From assembly GCA_029255685.2 (NCBI GenBank), contig CM055320.2:48045910-48109909 (forward strand): DNA of 64,000 nt. The letters run 5' to 3'. Every line of letters starts with the position of its first letter. Position 1 is the stretch's first letter. Both the position numbers and the translations under genes were made by a program. This DNA comes from Silene conica (taxonomy: Eukaryota; Streptophyta; Magnoliopsida; Caryophyllales; Caryophyllaceae). Below the pieces are notes generated by a model. It did not search any database. It saw only the letters and a list, made by a program, of their open reading frames with translations, and was not told the DNA's origin. This document shows, in pieces, positions 1-11,648 of the stretch.

Positions 1-1679
1 ATGGCACTGGGAAGGGACTCCCAGCCGGCTGACCGGCAGACGGTCCCAGACAGGCTGAGAGCCCCTGTTCTCTTTAAATCAGTTTTTAACTTTTGATCGG
101 TTGGTCAGTTTTGTTTGAGATTCGTTCCGTGTACCTTATATGTGTGTTTGAGGTCCCCGGAGGATGGGCGAAACTATATTGGGTTCGGGAATGGAGAGAG
201 GATAGAGACCCCCCGGTCGGGTAACCGAAAGGGAAACCGGCTCTCCCTCACCTTAGTTCCCGGGATCAATTAAGTGTTGTTTAGTGGTATAAGAGATTAG
301 AACTATAGGTTAGTTTCTATCTTTGGATGTCATTGGATTGATTCGTGTTAAGGTATGCCTTAAGCTGGCCTCTGAGCTTAACACGTGAGTTGTATGTCGC
401 GTGATGGGATATGTGTTAAGTTCACCTCTAGACCCATTACGTGTTTTGCTTGTGGCGTGTTAGGATATGTGTTAAGTTCACCTCTGGACCTGACACGTGA
501 TCGGTTGTCGTACACGGGATATGTGTTAAGTTCACCTCTGGACCCGGTGTGCGATAGCTGTGTATTGGGATATGTGTTAAGTTCACCTCTGGACCCAATA
601 CTTGTTTGTAGTAGTGGGATATGTGTTAAGTTCACCTCTGGACCCATTGCTTGTGGATGTATTTCGGGTTATGCGTTAAGTTCACCTCTGGACCCGACAT
701 TTGTTTGTAGTGGGATATGTGTTAAGTTCACCTCTGGACCCATTACTGAGTTGTGTATAGGGATATGTGTTAAGTTCACCTCTGGACCCTTTACTTGTAT
801 TGTATGTTGGGATATGTGTTAAGCTCACCTCTGGACCCGACATTGTTTTGGTAGTGGGATATGTGTTAAGTTCACCTCTGGACCCATTACCTGTGTTTAT
901 TGATATCAAGGTCTATGCCTTAAGTTGGCCTCTGAGTCCTTGATTGTGAAAGTGTTTTAGTATCTAGGTTTTGTCTTAAGTTGACCGCTGAACCTTTATA
1001 CTTGCTATGTTATATCTACTTGCCTAGAGTTGGTACAGTGTCAGATATAGTTGTTGATATTGATGAGTATAGTACTTTGATTATGGATTTGTTCGTCCAA
1101 GGCATTGGATGACTCTTTAGTCAGTTTCGTACATAGTTTGGACTGAAAGACCCCCCGACCGGGAAACCGGCTCTCCTTCAAAATAGTTTCCGAATTTGGT
1201 TGAGAGCCTTGCATTAGTAATTGCATGATGATATGAGATTCAGATAATGAGATTGTATGCTTCACATGTTTTGTATATGTCGGAGTATATTGTATGCTTA
1301 TGTGTTACGTGTTGTTACAAAAGGTGGCTAGGAGAACTCTAGTCACTCCCCACTGATTGTGGCGTACATGTTTACATGTATGTAGGTACATGACAGGGGG
1401 TTGGCAGAGGGTTGCATGGAGCTAGCGAGCGATGATCCTCTTCATCGATTGACTTACACGTTTACATTAGCTAGACTTTAGTTTACATTTCAGTTTTTGA
1501 GTGCCTGTAGGGATGTGCCATCCCGGGCTGCTTTTATATTACACTTATGTACTTATTTATGTTTCAGTTTTGTAGTAGGACACCTCGAATGTTTATTTAT
1601 GTTAAAAAAAGTTTTAATTCCGCTGCATTTTTAGTACTTTGTATGTTTATTATTTTCCGCTTTCGCGAGGGGTTTTACA
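1..1679. mobile_element. Partial Tekay-like Ty3/gypsy LTR, 3' part as written
   Basis: This stretch matches, segment by segment, the second half of the complete LTR at 22842-25852: the GC-rich CCGGCTGAGAG block, a short-repeat array, the ACTCCCCACTGATTGTGG block and the same terminus TTTCGCGAGGGGTTTTACA. The left part lies outside the window, so its TSD cannot be tested. No primer-binding site follows position 1679, so this is not a 5' LTR read on the plus strand; it is a 3' LTR, a solo LTR or a truncated copy. It interrupts the small gene at 1680-1987. The Tekay-like label rests on the TGTAAC...TTACA ends and the length near 3 kb, not on coding sequence. Confidence 0.75.
344..1001 (+). repeat. 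Tandem hairpin array A in Tekay-like LTR (about 13 units)
   Basis: A core of about 24 bases (ATATGTGTTAAGTTCACC followed by TCTGGA) recurs every 45-60 bases. Sequences just outside each core differ from unit to unit but are complementary to one another, so each unit folds into a stem of 7-10 pairs with the core as loop. Examples: 344-352 pairs perfectly with 377-385, 562-569 with 594-601, 905-911 with 938-944, and 804-811 with 836-843 with one G-U pair. Read as plus-strand RNA, most imperfect stems are closed by G-U pairs. It is not a CRISPR array: the flanks are self-complementary and it lies inside a plant LTR. Confidence 0.8.
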
Positions 1680-1987
1680 TCTATAATCAACCGCCATTTT
1701 AGATTTGTCTTTGCCAACTGCAAACAAAGAAACCCTTTTTTTGCATACTTCAGTCATACTACGTCTGTCCTGATGGTTGAGTTTGCTGAAAATGTTGGTC
1801 ATCAACTCATCAGAACTGAGCAATAGATGGTGTATTCTACTGGTTCCATTCGCCTCCTTCAGTACGTACTGTGTCTTAAACAATGTTTTTGATCTGAATT
1901 GTTCCTTTTTTTCCATTGTATGTAATCATGCTCAAACTCACACATGTCTTCTTTGTCGAAGTAGACAACACAAACACAAGGAGGCAT
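1680..1987 (-). pseudogene. Small F-box-like gene, copy 1 (broken)
   Basis: Read on the minus strand from the ATG at 1987, the protein begins MPPCVCVVYFDKEDM and runs to YIQWKK. The A-run near 1905-1915 then shifts the frame, and the continuation reads EQFRSKTLF and further to an F-box-like segment, LSSDELMTNIFSKLNHQ followed by RRSMTEVCK. The same order of segments occurs in the gene at 5411-5917, which is why I join the two frames. The coding sequence stops abruptly at 1680, where an LTR begins, so the C-terminal part is missing here. F-box segments usually recruit targets to SCF ubiquitin ligases; that role is an inference from a short motif, and no substrate domain is visible. Confidence 0.5.
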
Positions 1988-4900
1988 ACTTGTCAAGCTG
2001 CAAAATTTAGATATTGAAGCTATACAATATCAGAAACAACATGGGTGGTATAGAAATAAATTAAGATAACAGCAAACAACAATATCTTCCAACAACCAAA
2101 TCAGAAGTATATGCAATATCATGACAATATTGGGCAAGATAGATTGTATTTGTTAATCGTATGTGTCAAAAACCTAGGCCAATCGGTTATACTTACTTGT
2201 GAGCTTTTTGAAGTTTTCGTTATTGATCTAAGGTATGCCTTTTAAAGACACAACAAACATCTAATCTAGCAGGTATATAATCTTTCTTTTTTGCTATGGT
2301 TGGCCTGTATGCTGGGTCAATTGTGAGTTGTATATGCAGTTTTGAGCAAGTTGATAATGGTTTGGATAAATGATGAGATTATGAAGGGTGTTGTATTTGG
2401 TTTCTTTACTGGTAATTGATTAATATTGATTGTGTCTCTCTGAAAGACACATTTATCTACCACCATCACCACCTTAAGCAGTGCATACCAGCTTCCTCAA
2501 CACAACGTACCACACATGTCCCCTGATGGAAAACACCAATCTCGACACCTTCCTAAACACTTGAAAACTACAATGTAAATTCGCTAGTACACACCACCTA
2601 ATTAGTCTCTGTCTTCCTTTTATTCCAACATGACATTAACATCCCTTTTGAGCTGATGCTCGATCTATCACGCACCTCCATACAACCACCCACATAAATT
2701 ACCCGTAACCTACTACTATAACACATAAATTGTAACCAAAAGAAAGCCAAAACATTAGTCGAATTAAGTAATTTACCTTTGGCATAATCATCAACAATAA
2801 TCTGGATCAAGTGAGTATTTCTGATCCGTTCTTTCTTTTGTAAACCTGATACTCTGTATCTAATCGACTATTGGATAACAAGAAGATGAAGCAAATAATC
2901 TAACCATAAGTTCCTACTTAAAAAGCATTGATGGAGTACTCTATTTCAGAGGTTATTGGCAACATTGTCCAGAAGGGCGAGCACAATCCTTAATTTCAAA
3001 ACAAGACCTTGAAACCAAATCAAGATCAGTACAGGTTTCGAGCTTAGGCTACAAGCCTACAATAACAAATACATATCTAGTTCCATGAGTTAATTTATAA
3101 ATTTGCACACTTACATGCACAATATGTATGCACAAGTCTATCACTACCCTTCCTGACTCCCTCAACCCACAACCCAGACCTCCATACTAACAAAATCCTG
3201 AGTTTTCGACAAGTCGACATCCCACTTGGAATTACTGAAAGAAGCAAATGGGACCGTAAAGATCAGATGGTCTCCTACAACCCTCAACGCTTTGCAATAA
3301 CATCCAAAATCATGCTACCTTACCCCTTTACTCTGACTCTTCCATTTTCCCACGTACCCTTGTCCAACACTCAACACTGGACACATACTTACAGTCAGAA
3401 GTTTGGATCCAGTACCAAACCACGTTGAACTTCAGGCCATACGCATACCTACATTGTCTCTCACTCTTAACCCAGATTCCTCATTCATAACCCAGACATA
3501 CGTATTACATTTCCTTCTTTTTTAGCAAAATTGTATGTGTCTTTTAACATTAACAACATTTTAATGCAAGAGTTAATCAGGACCACAACAGCTCAATCAA
3601 TTACCACTAAAGTCAATCTAACTAATCAACCTAATTAATATTTCTCAACAAAACCATTCTAACAAATAATTTCTATTATAAATCATGTTCCTGAACATAT
3701 AATCGTATCAATATGACAACTGTAATTTAATGTAGAATTCATTAATACACTATTTAGGTTTGAGTACATTAAAATATAAAAAAGATACTTTAACGGCGGC
3801 AGATAGACGCAGGAGAATTGATGCGGTGTTTTGGTGGTGAACGTGGTTTCGTGTGATGGTGCCCGCTGATGAAGGAGGTTGTAGGCAAGGGTTGTTGATT
3901 TTTTATAGAGAGAATTGAGAAGAAGCCGAAGTCTGGAAAAGAAAAGAGACAAAGAGGGTATAAATCTCTTTATTATATAAAACGTATGTTTGTTATATTA
4001 ATCTCTTTGTTATATACAACATACATCAAACAATTAACAATTATCATTAAATTGGAAATATTTTAAAAGTTGAATGTAAATTAAACACTGATATAAATTA
4101 TCTTGATAGTAGGGAATTTGTTTATAAATTTAAATTTACCATGCTAATTAAACATTCTTAAACACATTAATGATTTAATAATGAAAATGTATTATTTATA
4201 TGCGGATAACTACTTGTATATTTTAAAAATAATATTGACTAATTAAGAAATTCAAAATGAGGAAGTATGAAGATAATGGGGAAGTAAAAATGAGGAAGCA
4301 AGAGAAGGTAAAGAAATGAGAAGAAGACAAACAGAAGACTATTCATCACCTAGCATGCATATGGAGCACTGCTTTACTGTTCATCCTAAAGGGTATCTGC
4401 ACCATCATAAGCATACCTTCGGTCTAATGACAAGCATCAAACACTACCCATTTCAAGCAATCTCATGTAAGTATAAGTATTATTTGCAAGACTAGTATGA
4501 AATTTATAATAAATTTATGTGAGTTTGATATGCATTAGATCCTCGTTTGATATTGTTTATCATATTGTCAATATGTTTAATAAGTATATTGCGTGTTTGT
4601 TACGCATTAGATCTCGTAGGTTGACGATTAGTAAATATTGTACCCCTTAGATTTTTGATGATGTTCCCTTCTTTTTGACACAAAAAACAACATAATCAAT
4701 TTGGACTCCATAATACACATGACCCCACTCCAAATTGATTTTAAACTATACAAAGTTTTACCAAAAAGGAAAGAGGGATCAATATTAATATTGATCAAAA
4801 AGAGAAAGGGGAACAATTTAGAAATTTGGAGTGAGTATATTACTTAACTGTGTTAAGTTATTTTGACTATTTAAATATCTTGTGCCATAAAATTAATATT

Positions 4901-5410
4901 GGTATGTTATGTTACGATTTCGTGTTTGTGTCCGTTATGATGCTACTTAGGTTACGGTTTACATGTATTCTATATTTTATTAATTCACAATCGGCTGTTA
5001 AATGAAATCGTGTAGTTAACACAGATGATAATATCGATTAATCTACATTTAGAGGGCTCTTCAGACGGAGTATAAAACCGTTTAATAATGTATTTGGATG
5101 AAACATTTGGATGAAACATTTATTGTAAGAAGAATAAAACCGTTTCAATTTAAATTGTTATTATACGAAAATACGAGACATAAGGAAAATACGGATATAA
5201 TGGTAATAATTATGTATATTACGTAACCATTTAGTAGCCGCTAAACAAAATGACGGCTAGCATGTCCTTTACGCTTTCCTAAACTACCTGATTAGACACT
5301 ACTGTGCTAGATAATTACTACCAGTAGCTGTTACCCTTCAACCTTCATCATCCATAATCCCTTCTGAACATTGTCCCTGCCCACAAACGAAAACCTCCTG
5401 CACATCTAAA
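1988..5410. other. Region between two divergent F-box-like copies, no gene recognised
   Basis: This 3.4-kb AT-rich stretch separates the two head-to-head copies. I see no recognisable coding domain, RNA gene or transposon terminus. A minus-strand ORF at 3683-3952 has TATA-like sequences upstream (around 3960-4010) but no family resemblance. The sequence at 3100-3500 is less AT-rich than its surroundings and may be old exon or transposon sequence, but no frame stays open for long. Confidence 0.4.
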
Positions 5411-5917
5411 ATGGACAAACCCTGTGGAGAATTAATGTACTTTAACGATGATGATAAGCCATAATTTGTTAAAAAATATGTTTATTGGAAAAAAAGACAG
5501 TTTCAGTCCACCACCCTATTTACAAAAGCAATTGTTGAAGAGGAAATGCCCTTTGGCAGCAGACCTCATCACCCATTCCTCAGTCTACCAGAACTTACTG
5601 ATCATGTCTTCAACAAGCTCGATAGGCAAGGCAAAAGGAATATGGCGGAGGTTTGTAAGGCATGGACAGGGCAGTATCTTGTTGGTACAGAAACGTCTAA
5701 AGTTGACCTGGATTATGATCATGAACTTGAGAGGGAAAATCGTGGAAATGAGATATGGGTGACCAGAAACCAGAGGCTGGTGTCGATCTCCTGTTCATGC
5801 AAGCCACGAAAGTCTAAAGCTAAGAAGAGGAAGGGACGTTACAGAAGAGGCAGCAGCTCAAAGGATGCGTATGTTGAGAAGTCTGACAACGAGGGGTATT
5901 ATGACTCTGATTGCTGA
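5411..5917 (+). pseudogene. Small F-box-like gene, copy 2 (one nonsense codon)
   Basis: The frame starts at ATG 5411 (MDKPCGELMYFNDDDKP), meets TAA at 5462-5464 and continues open to TGA at 5915-5917. Comparison with the copy at 1680-1987 is gapless across the stop, so the stop looks like a later mutation; alternatively translation begins at the downstream ATG at 5546. The F-box-like segment is FLSLPELTDHVFNKLDRQ then KRNMAEVCKAW. It is followed by SKVDLDYDHELE and a basic stretch rich in K, R and S (RKSKAKKRKGRYRRG) that could be a nuclear signal, ending in an acidic tail. Length would be about 168 residues, short for an F-box protein. The family is not recognised beyond the motif. Confidence 0.5.
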
Positions 5918-6413
5918 GCCTGGTAATAAGCTAACCGTTTAACTTTCTGAATATACACCTGCTATGTTTATAGGTATTGTAATGCAAGATGTTATGCATG
6001 TTTTGAGTTAAGCACAATTTGTGTGGCCTGCACTATTTCAATTGGGGATTACAACACGGTATCAAGGACAACTTAATGGCACAAGTAGTTCATAGCAATG
6101 CTGCTCATAGCATTGTTTATTTTGGATTATTACTGCATTTTATTTAATGATAATCTAATATGTTTGGAACCTATAATATTATGTTGTTAGAATTTGGGAT
6201 TTTAACATAATCAGTAGGTAGCTTGTAAGATTTATCGGCTGTTTTGGACAATGATAGAACCTGCTAATGTATATGGTTATGTTTCTATCGTGTTTATGTT
6301 ATCTGAATTTCTAATTTGAACTGTGCTTAGGAGGAACATGTGATTATAGCTTATATGTATTTTCTTATTAGATACACTGGTACACAACCCTTACTATTAG
6401 TATAGGGTGCTAT
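5918..6413. other. 3' flank of F-box-like copy 2
   Basis: AT-rich sequence between the small gene and the CACTA terminus. It probably holds the 3' untranslated region and flank of the upstream gene. No other feature is seen. Confidence 0.4.
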
Positions 6414-6660
6414 CACTACAAGAAAAACTGGATCGGGCGACAGTTTTTGGCGACTGCAACGGGTAGTCGCCAATTTGGCGACGGAATAAAAATTCGGGCG
6501 ACTGAAATCAGTCGCCAATTGGCGACAGAACCATTCCCCCAAATTTCCCACCACCGACACAACCGGGCGACAGAACTTTAATTTTGGCGACAGAAAGTAG
6601 TCGCCAAATTTGGCGACAGCACTCTTCCGTCGCCAATTTGGTGAGTCCGTCGCCAATTCG
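6414..6660 (+). repeat. CACTA left terminus and subterminal repeats
   Basis: About a dozen GGCGAC or GTCGCC hexamers follow the terminal CACTACAAGAAAAA in both orientations. Some are joined into palindromes, including the perfect 16-bp GTCGCCAATTGGCGAC at 6511-6526 and a 17-bp relative with one extra T at 6466-6482. In En/Spm-type elements such subterminal motifs bind the regulatory transposition protein; that binding here is inferred from the family. Confidence 0.9.
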
Positions 6661-7083
6661 CGGTATAGAAACAACGCACAAATCAAACCCCATTCCTTAT
6701 TCGCAAATAAACAAACACACAAACACACAAACCTACGAACGACGAAAACCACCACCACCACCACCCTACCCTACGTGTTCCGGCCACCCTCAACACCACT
6801 GTCACCGGATTCCGGCCACCACCACCACCACCCTACTTGTTCTTCCCTTCATTCAACTCATTTAAGGTTTGTATACTCCCTTTTAGTTCAATTTCAATTT
6901 CAATTTTTTGTTTGATTGTTGGTTTGTTTTGTGCATTTAGTGATTGTAGTAGGTTATTAAGACCGTCTTAGCTTATTAGGTTGTGATTAATTAGGTATTA
7001 GAAGCCAATTAGCATATTAATTAGATAATTGTGGGTTAGGGTTTATAAGAAGTTTGTATAAGACGATGTTGTTAGCCATATTG
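6661..7083 (+). other. CACTA 5' leader and likely first intron start
   Basis: This stretch holds a run of CCACCA-rich sequence (6747-6833) typical of a plant 5' leader, then AT-rich intron-like DNA. The phrase TTATTAAGACCGTCTTA near 6956 reappears near 31304, just upstream of the transposase start, so the leader contains an internal duplication. The last five bases, TATTG (7079-7083), are the TSD of the inserted copia element. Confidence 0.6.
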
Positions 7084-8317
7084 TGTTGGGAAATGTGTCC
7101 TCAACAATAGTGCGATCACGTAATTAAATCTCATGACGAGAATCCGCAAGGGATGATACGAAATTATATTAGTCAACTGACCAACATTAATCGGTAATGA
7201 TTGGCTAGCTAGAGTTTGACATTACTGTCGTATGACGGTGGTGGTCAGTTGATCCCTTTAGGTCACACCTATAGGACAATTCCCTTAATTGATAAGATGA
7301 TCAATGTATATTGATACGATTTTATCATATTCCTTAAACTCGTATACCGAGAAATCAGAGGTTAAATCTTATTGTAAGATTTATGTTTAAAATTGAAACG
7401 TGTCAATTATTAAACAATGAACGATATTTTATAATGTCGTGATTGGAATGAATCGGGTTATAATTATTACAAGAGTTGTAGATCGTATTGACGATTATTA
7501 TAAATGACCATTTTACATGTTAGTAATTTCGAATTACTTCTCAACTTGATAAATATGATTTATTAATTTATGAATAATATTTACTTGATAAATATGTATG
7601 ATTAAATTAAAACAATTGTTATTTTATTATGTTGTGACATATTGTATGTCACATAACATACAATTGTAAAGTTGATAAAATTGTAAAATAAGGTCCATTT
7701 TAAGTTTGTGTGTGTGCCGGTTTTATGGGGCCTATTAAAGGGCTGTTTAAGTGTTAAATATACTCTTAAAAACAATGATTATAGGTTGCCTTGAGACTTA
7801 AAGCTACTAGCCACCCTAAGTGCATTGAGAAGTGAAGATGTTCCCCATTGTGGCTCCCTAAGGCCGGCTACCCCATAACCAATGCAACACACAATAAAAA
7901 CTTGTTTTACACAAGAAAATTCATTCATTTCTTAAGCAACATATTTTTCTAGAGAGAAAAACATACAACACCTGAAATTATTATAAGATAATATTCATAC
8001 TAATTGTAGTATTGTGATAACATATTCTAATAAGTAATTAGAATTCATATTAAGGAAAATCCGACTATTGTACTAGCATACTCAAAGTTTCGGATCTTTT
8101 AAGGGGTGTCTTGATGCATCACTAAGGAGGTGTTCTTGTTGAATACTTGGAGGATCATCCTTGCTATTATTTGGACCGTATGTAAGGGTTCGAATCTCCT
8201 CATTTCCGCATATAACATTAGCATGCATAAGATCTAAAGTTTGTTTAATTAAAATGTTAATTAATATTTTTTTAGTATGACTAAAATAATTAGTTTATGA
8301 GATAACTAAACATAACA
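7084..8317 (+). repeat. 5' LTR of outer copia element
   Basis: 1234 bp, TGTTGGG...AACA, followed at once by the primer-binding site. Aligned with the 3' LTR, it contains a block (about 7555-8041, 487 bp) missing there, plus a few small differences. Confidence 0.92.
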
Positions 8318-8319
8318 AT

Positions 8320-8331
8320 TGGTATCAGAGC
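8320..8331 (+). promoter_or_regulatory. Primer-binding site (initiator Met-tRNA)
   Basis: TGGTATCAGAGC two bases after the LTR end, the usual plant retrotransposon site complementary to the 3' end of initiator methionine tRNA. It primes minus-strand DNA synthesis. Confidence 0.92.
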
Positions 8332-10648
8332 AACTAGGTTGTTTGCATGCTTTCCGTTTTATTTTTTACGGAGTTATTAGGATGACAAAATAAAAATTGA
8401 TATTTTGTTTAGTATATGATATGGCCGAAATAATTTATGCATGAATACCTACTGATTCTAAAATGTTTTTAGGATATTTGGAATATATTTTGCATATATA
8501 TTGTTCTTTGGTATTTTTATTTTCGGTTTTTATTATTTTTAATGGTTAAAAATTGTTTATTTTGGGAAAAATAGTTAAAATCATCCTTTGGCCGAGATTT
8601 TTCAGTATGTTTTCACATGTACATCCTATGTTATGAATATGAATTTTCGTAAATTATGGACTTATAATACATGGGATATGAATTTTAAAGGTTAAAATGC
8701 AATAAGATGAATACAAATGGGTTTGTATAGTTATATTTGGAATTTGACTATCAAAATTTATGAGTATGTCACATGCAATATTTAAAATGTATGCTAAATT
8801 TTCCAGAAATTTATCTCACATATTGCATTATTATAGATTTTTAATGTAAAAATCGGGTAATTAGTGACATTATTTCGACTTTAATAGTTTAAGTTGGAAT
8901 TTGGCCATAAAAATTTAACACGATGTCATATATATATTATTTCCAGCATGTATAAAAATTTCGAGATTTTTATCTAATTTTATGCTTGAGAAATAATTTT
9001 AAAGGTTAAAATTGTACGATATATGACGAAAATCGTTAAAATTTGCAATAGTTGTTAAAATGGCCGGAAAATTTAACCCATATTAGTCATATATGATATG
9101 TTCATCACCATAATTATCTTGGGAGCCAAATGTTTCTGTTTTTATTTAATTTTAATTTGTTAAAAAGTTGCATTTAAAATTGAATAATAAGAGTCATATT
9201 TATTAAATTTCGGCTATTGGGCAGTGTGAGATTTATTTTTCTGTCCATTTTAGGTTCTTAAAATGTTTTGGAAAGTGTAAAAATATTATTAGTATTTTAT
9301 TTGCATTTATGAAATTAATTATTTAATTTCCCGACTTAAAATTCTCATTTTAAGTATTATTTTCGAAATAATTATTAAAACCGTATAAATGCTAATATTT
9401 TAAAGTTCTGGAATTTTAAGAACATTCTAGAATTTTCAAAATTTGAATTTTGAAATTTTCGAAATCTTTATGACTCTTTTTTGATTTTTATATTATTTTT
9501 CCCGTAAAACCGAGTAATACCGAACAATGTTATTATAATAAGTTAAGTCATGTTCAAAGTTTGAGTAAGACGAAATTTTGAAACCTAAAAGAGTTGGGAT
9601 GATTAACTTAAGAGTGAATTCCGATTCACATTATGCATAGTGTTGTTAAACGTTAAAACACGCAATTCCATAAAACTAAGGTATGATAACTATTTATATA
9701 ATTGATATTTAAATAGGACGATTTGGCTTAGGGTTTGCATGATAGTTCATATATTCATAAGCATTGCATATTTTAATTATGAATGTCATGATTTTATTTA
9801 CGTAATTTTGGATTATGTAATTTACTTAGTATGACCTTAGTTTTAAATCGGTATTTCCCGTAATGTAAGGGGTTACCGATTCGGTTGTAATTTTGTGACC
9901 TCGTATCACCCAATTGTAATTTATTTCTATTTTATAATGTATAAAGTAAACTAAAAAAATTGTAATTTTTGTAAATTCCGGAGATCCTTGAAGACGGTGC
10001 CATTCGGAAAGAAGTTCCGACCAAGACGGTGTTTACCTTGGGAAGCGTGCCTCGTGAAGTTCAAGGGACCAAAGGAGTTGGTTTCCGAATTTGTACTTTT
10101 ATTATTTCTTTTCTAGGAAAGGCCATACTAGGGTTTATTATTTTTATGCTTTCATTTGCTTTATATATGTTTGCATGCATAGCCAAATCGTCATATATCA
10201 TGTCATGCATCTCTTTCGATTTAATCGACCTAGTCAATAATTTTATCGATAAGTCTGGAGATAGATAATAATTTGACTAGATCTCTTACAAATAAATATT
10301 GAGACTTAGCCTTACCAAAAAGTATGGACCCATGAATCCCTTCTTCACAAGAATGTAGGCTCGGCTAAACCGGGGTGCTAAAATTGTCACGTTGGGTAAG
10401 TGGGGTAATAAGATTACACCTTGAAATTTGGTCGATCTCAACGAAAGTATTCGTAACCGTAGTTGCAATAAGTTCGGGCTATACCGTGCCCGAATTAGTA
10501 TGGGTTTGGGTATCGGGATTGTTTACTTAATTGGGTAAGAGATCATTAAGTAAATAGACTAAACTTGTTTAAAATTATTTACGAGTTTTGAAAATGACGT
10601 TGTTTTAATTCCTTCATTTTTATTGTAGTTTAATTTTCAACATCATCA
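8332..10648 (+). other. Long untranslated leader of outer copia element
   Basis: 2.3 kb of AT-rich non-coding sequence between primer site and gag. It resembles the equally long leader of the inner element (12951-15379): both contain segments such as ATGACCTTAGTTTTAA, GAGTTGGTTTCCGAATTTGT and AGGAAGGCCATACTAGG or close variants. This supports common descent of the two elements. Confidence 0.7.
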
Positions 10649-11482
10649 ATGACAACCAATGCTCCACCTCTCACTAACGTATCATGGCTTCGATCCTTTA
10701 TGGATCGTTGCAAACTCGATAAGCATGGCTCAAATTTTAAGGATTGGGATGCGCAATTACTTTTGGCCGCTCAAGGTGACGATAAGACTCGTTACCTATC
10801 CGAAGCCGCTCCGACCGCTCCGACCGCTCGTTCCGCGGTCCAAACTCGTGAGGCCTATGAAGCCTACATGAAAGAGTCCTTCGCTCTTAAAAATGTGCTT
10901 ATCTTCTCCATTGAGCCGGATCTCCAAAGGAGTATGATTAAGTTAACCACATCTTATGAGATATACACCAAGCTTGCGACAATGTTTTCGCAAACTCCAA
11001 GGGTGATTCAATATGAGGCGGCTTCCGCCTTCTTCGACGTTTGCTTGAAGGAGGGGCAAAAGATAAGCCCTCATGTACTCAAACTAGTTGAGCTCGCGGA
11101 GACTCTAAAAGTGCAAGGAGTTGATGTTCCCGACTCTCTCATCATTGACCGAGTTCTTCACTCGCTCAATAAGGTGAAATCGTATGCACAATTCCGGGTG
11201 AATTTTAATATGCGAAATCAAGAGACCACATTGGATGAATTGCATAAGATGCTCGTCCAAGCCGAGAGAGATATGGGACTTCATGAAAGTTCCACTAAGG
11301 ATGTTTTGAACATCGAGAAGAAGGGGAAAACAAGCTTCAAAAGCAATGCCTTCAAGGGCAAGGGCAAGAAAACGTTCAAGCCCAAACCGACCAAAGAAAA
11401 GACCTTTTCGAAAGGTGCTTCCACCTCATCTTCGAAATCTGAGGATAAGTGCCATTATTGCACGAGGATAGGAGATTGGTAG
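10649..11482 (+). pseudogene. gag: Copia Gag polyprotein (outer element), broken at zinc knuckle
   Basis: 277 codons starting MTTNAPPLTNVSWLRSF, with the UBN2-type copia capsid fold region (about residues 25-215; motifs LKNVLIFSIEPDLQRSM and LVQAERDMGL) and a lysine-rich linker. Gag forms the particle that packages element RNA. The reading frame ends in the CCHC zinc knuckle: CHYC is present, the expected histidine is aspartate (GDW) and the next codon is TAG at 11480-11482, after which the frame continues RNCPKYL. Loss of both knuckle residue and frame suggests decay. The ATG was chosen as the first of the frame, with copia Gag similarity starting soon after. Confidence 0.8.
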
Positions 11483-11643
11483 AGAAATTGCCCCAAATAC
11501 TTAAGCGATCTCAAAAATGGGAAGACAACCGCCGTAGGTAATAATTCTCGTTTAAATTCATGTCATTCATCAACTTATGTATAGTGATACAAATTTGTTG
11601 ATATTTACCCTTTTTAATTGTTTTAAAGGGCCACCTCCTAATG
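11483..11643 (+). pseudogene. Remaining Gag tail of outer element, split by the inner insertion
   Basis: After the in-frame stop, the frame reads RNCPKYLSDLKNGKTTAV up to a candidate splice donor near 11537. A second piece starts GPPPNDK near 11630, is cut by the inner element at 11644-11648, and resumes at 21063 as GKEKEAGSSYLDDYGSVQ, ending at a stop near 21140. An intron between the two parts is possible (GTAGGTAAT...TTTAAAG) but not proven. Confidence 0.5.
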
Positions 11644-11648
11644 ATAAG

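Noticed and set aside
385..909. ORFs through the short-repeat array (both strands)
   Set aside because: Repeated peptides such as SRGELNTYP arise from the tandem DNA repeat inside an LTR; no start context or domain supports a protein.
344..1001. CRISPR-like repeat-spacer architecture
   Set aside because: Regular repeats with variable spacers look superficially like a CRISPR array, but this is plant LTR DNA, there are no cas genes, and the 'spacers' are complementary to one another within each unit.
3683..3952. Minus-strand ORF of 89 codons with TATA-like sequence upstream
   Set aside because: AT-rich region, no family resemblance and no supporting splice structure; kept only as a note in the gap entry.
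6584..6915. Pro/Thr-rich ORFs in the CACTA leader
   Set aside because: They come from the CCACCA-rich leader and subterminal repeats; no transposase domain is encoded before the intron.
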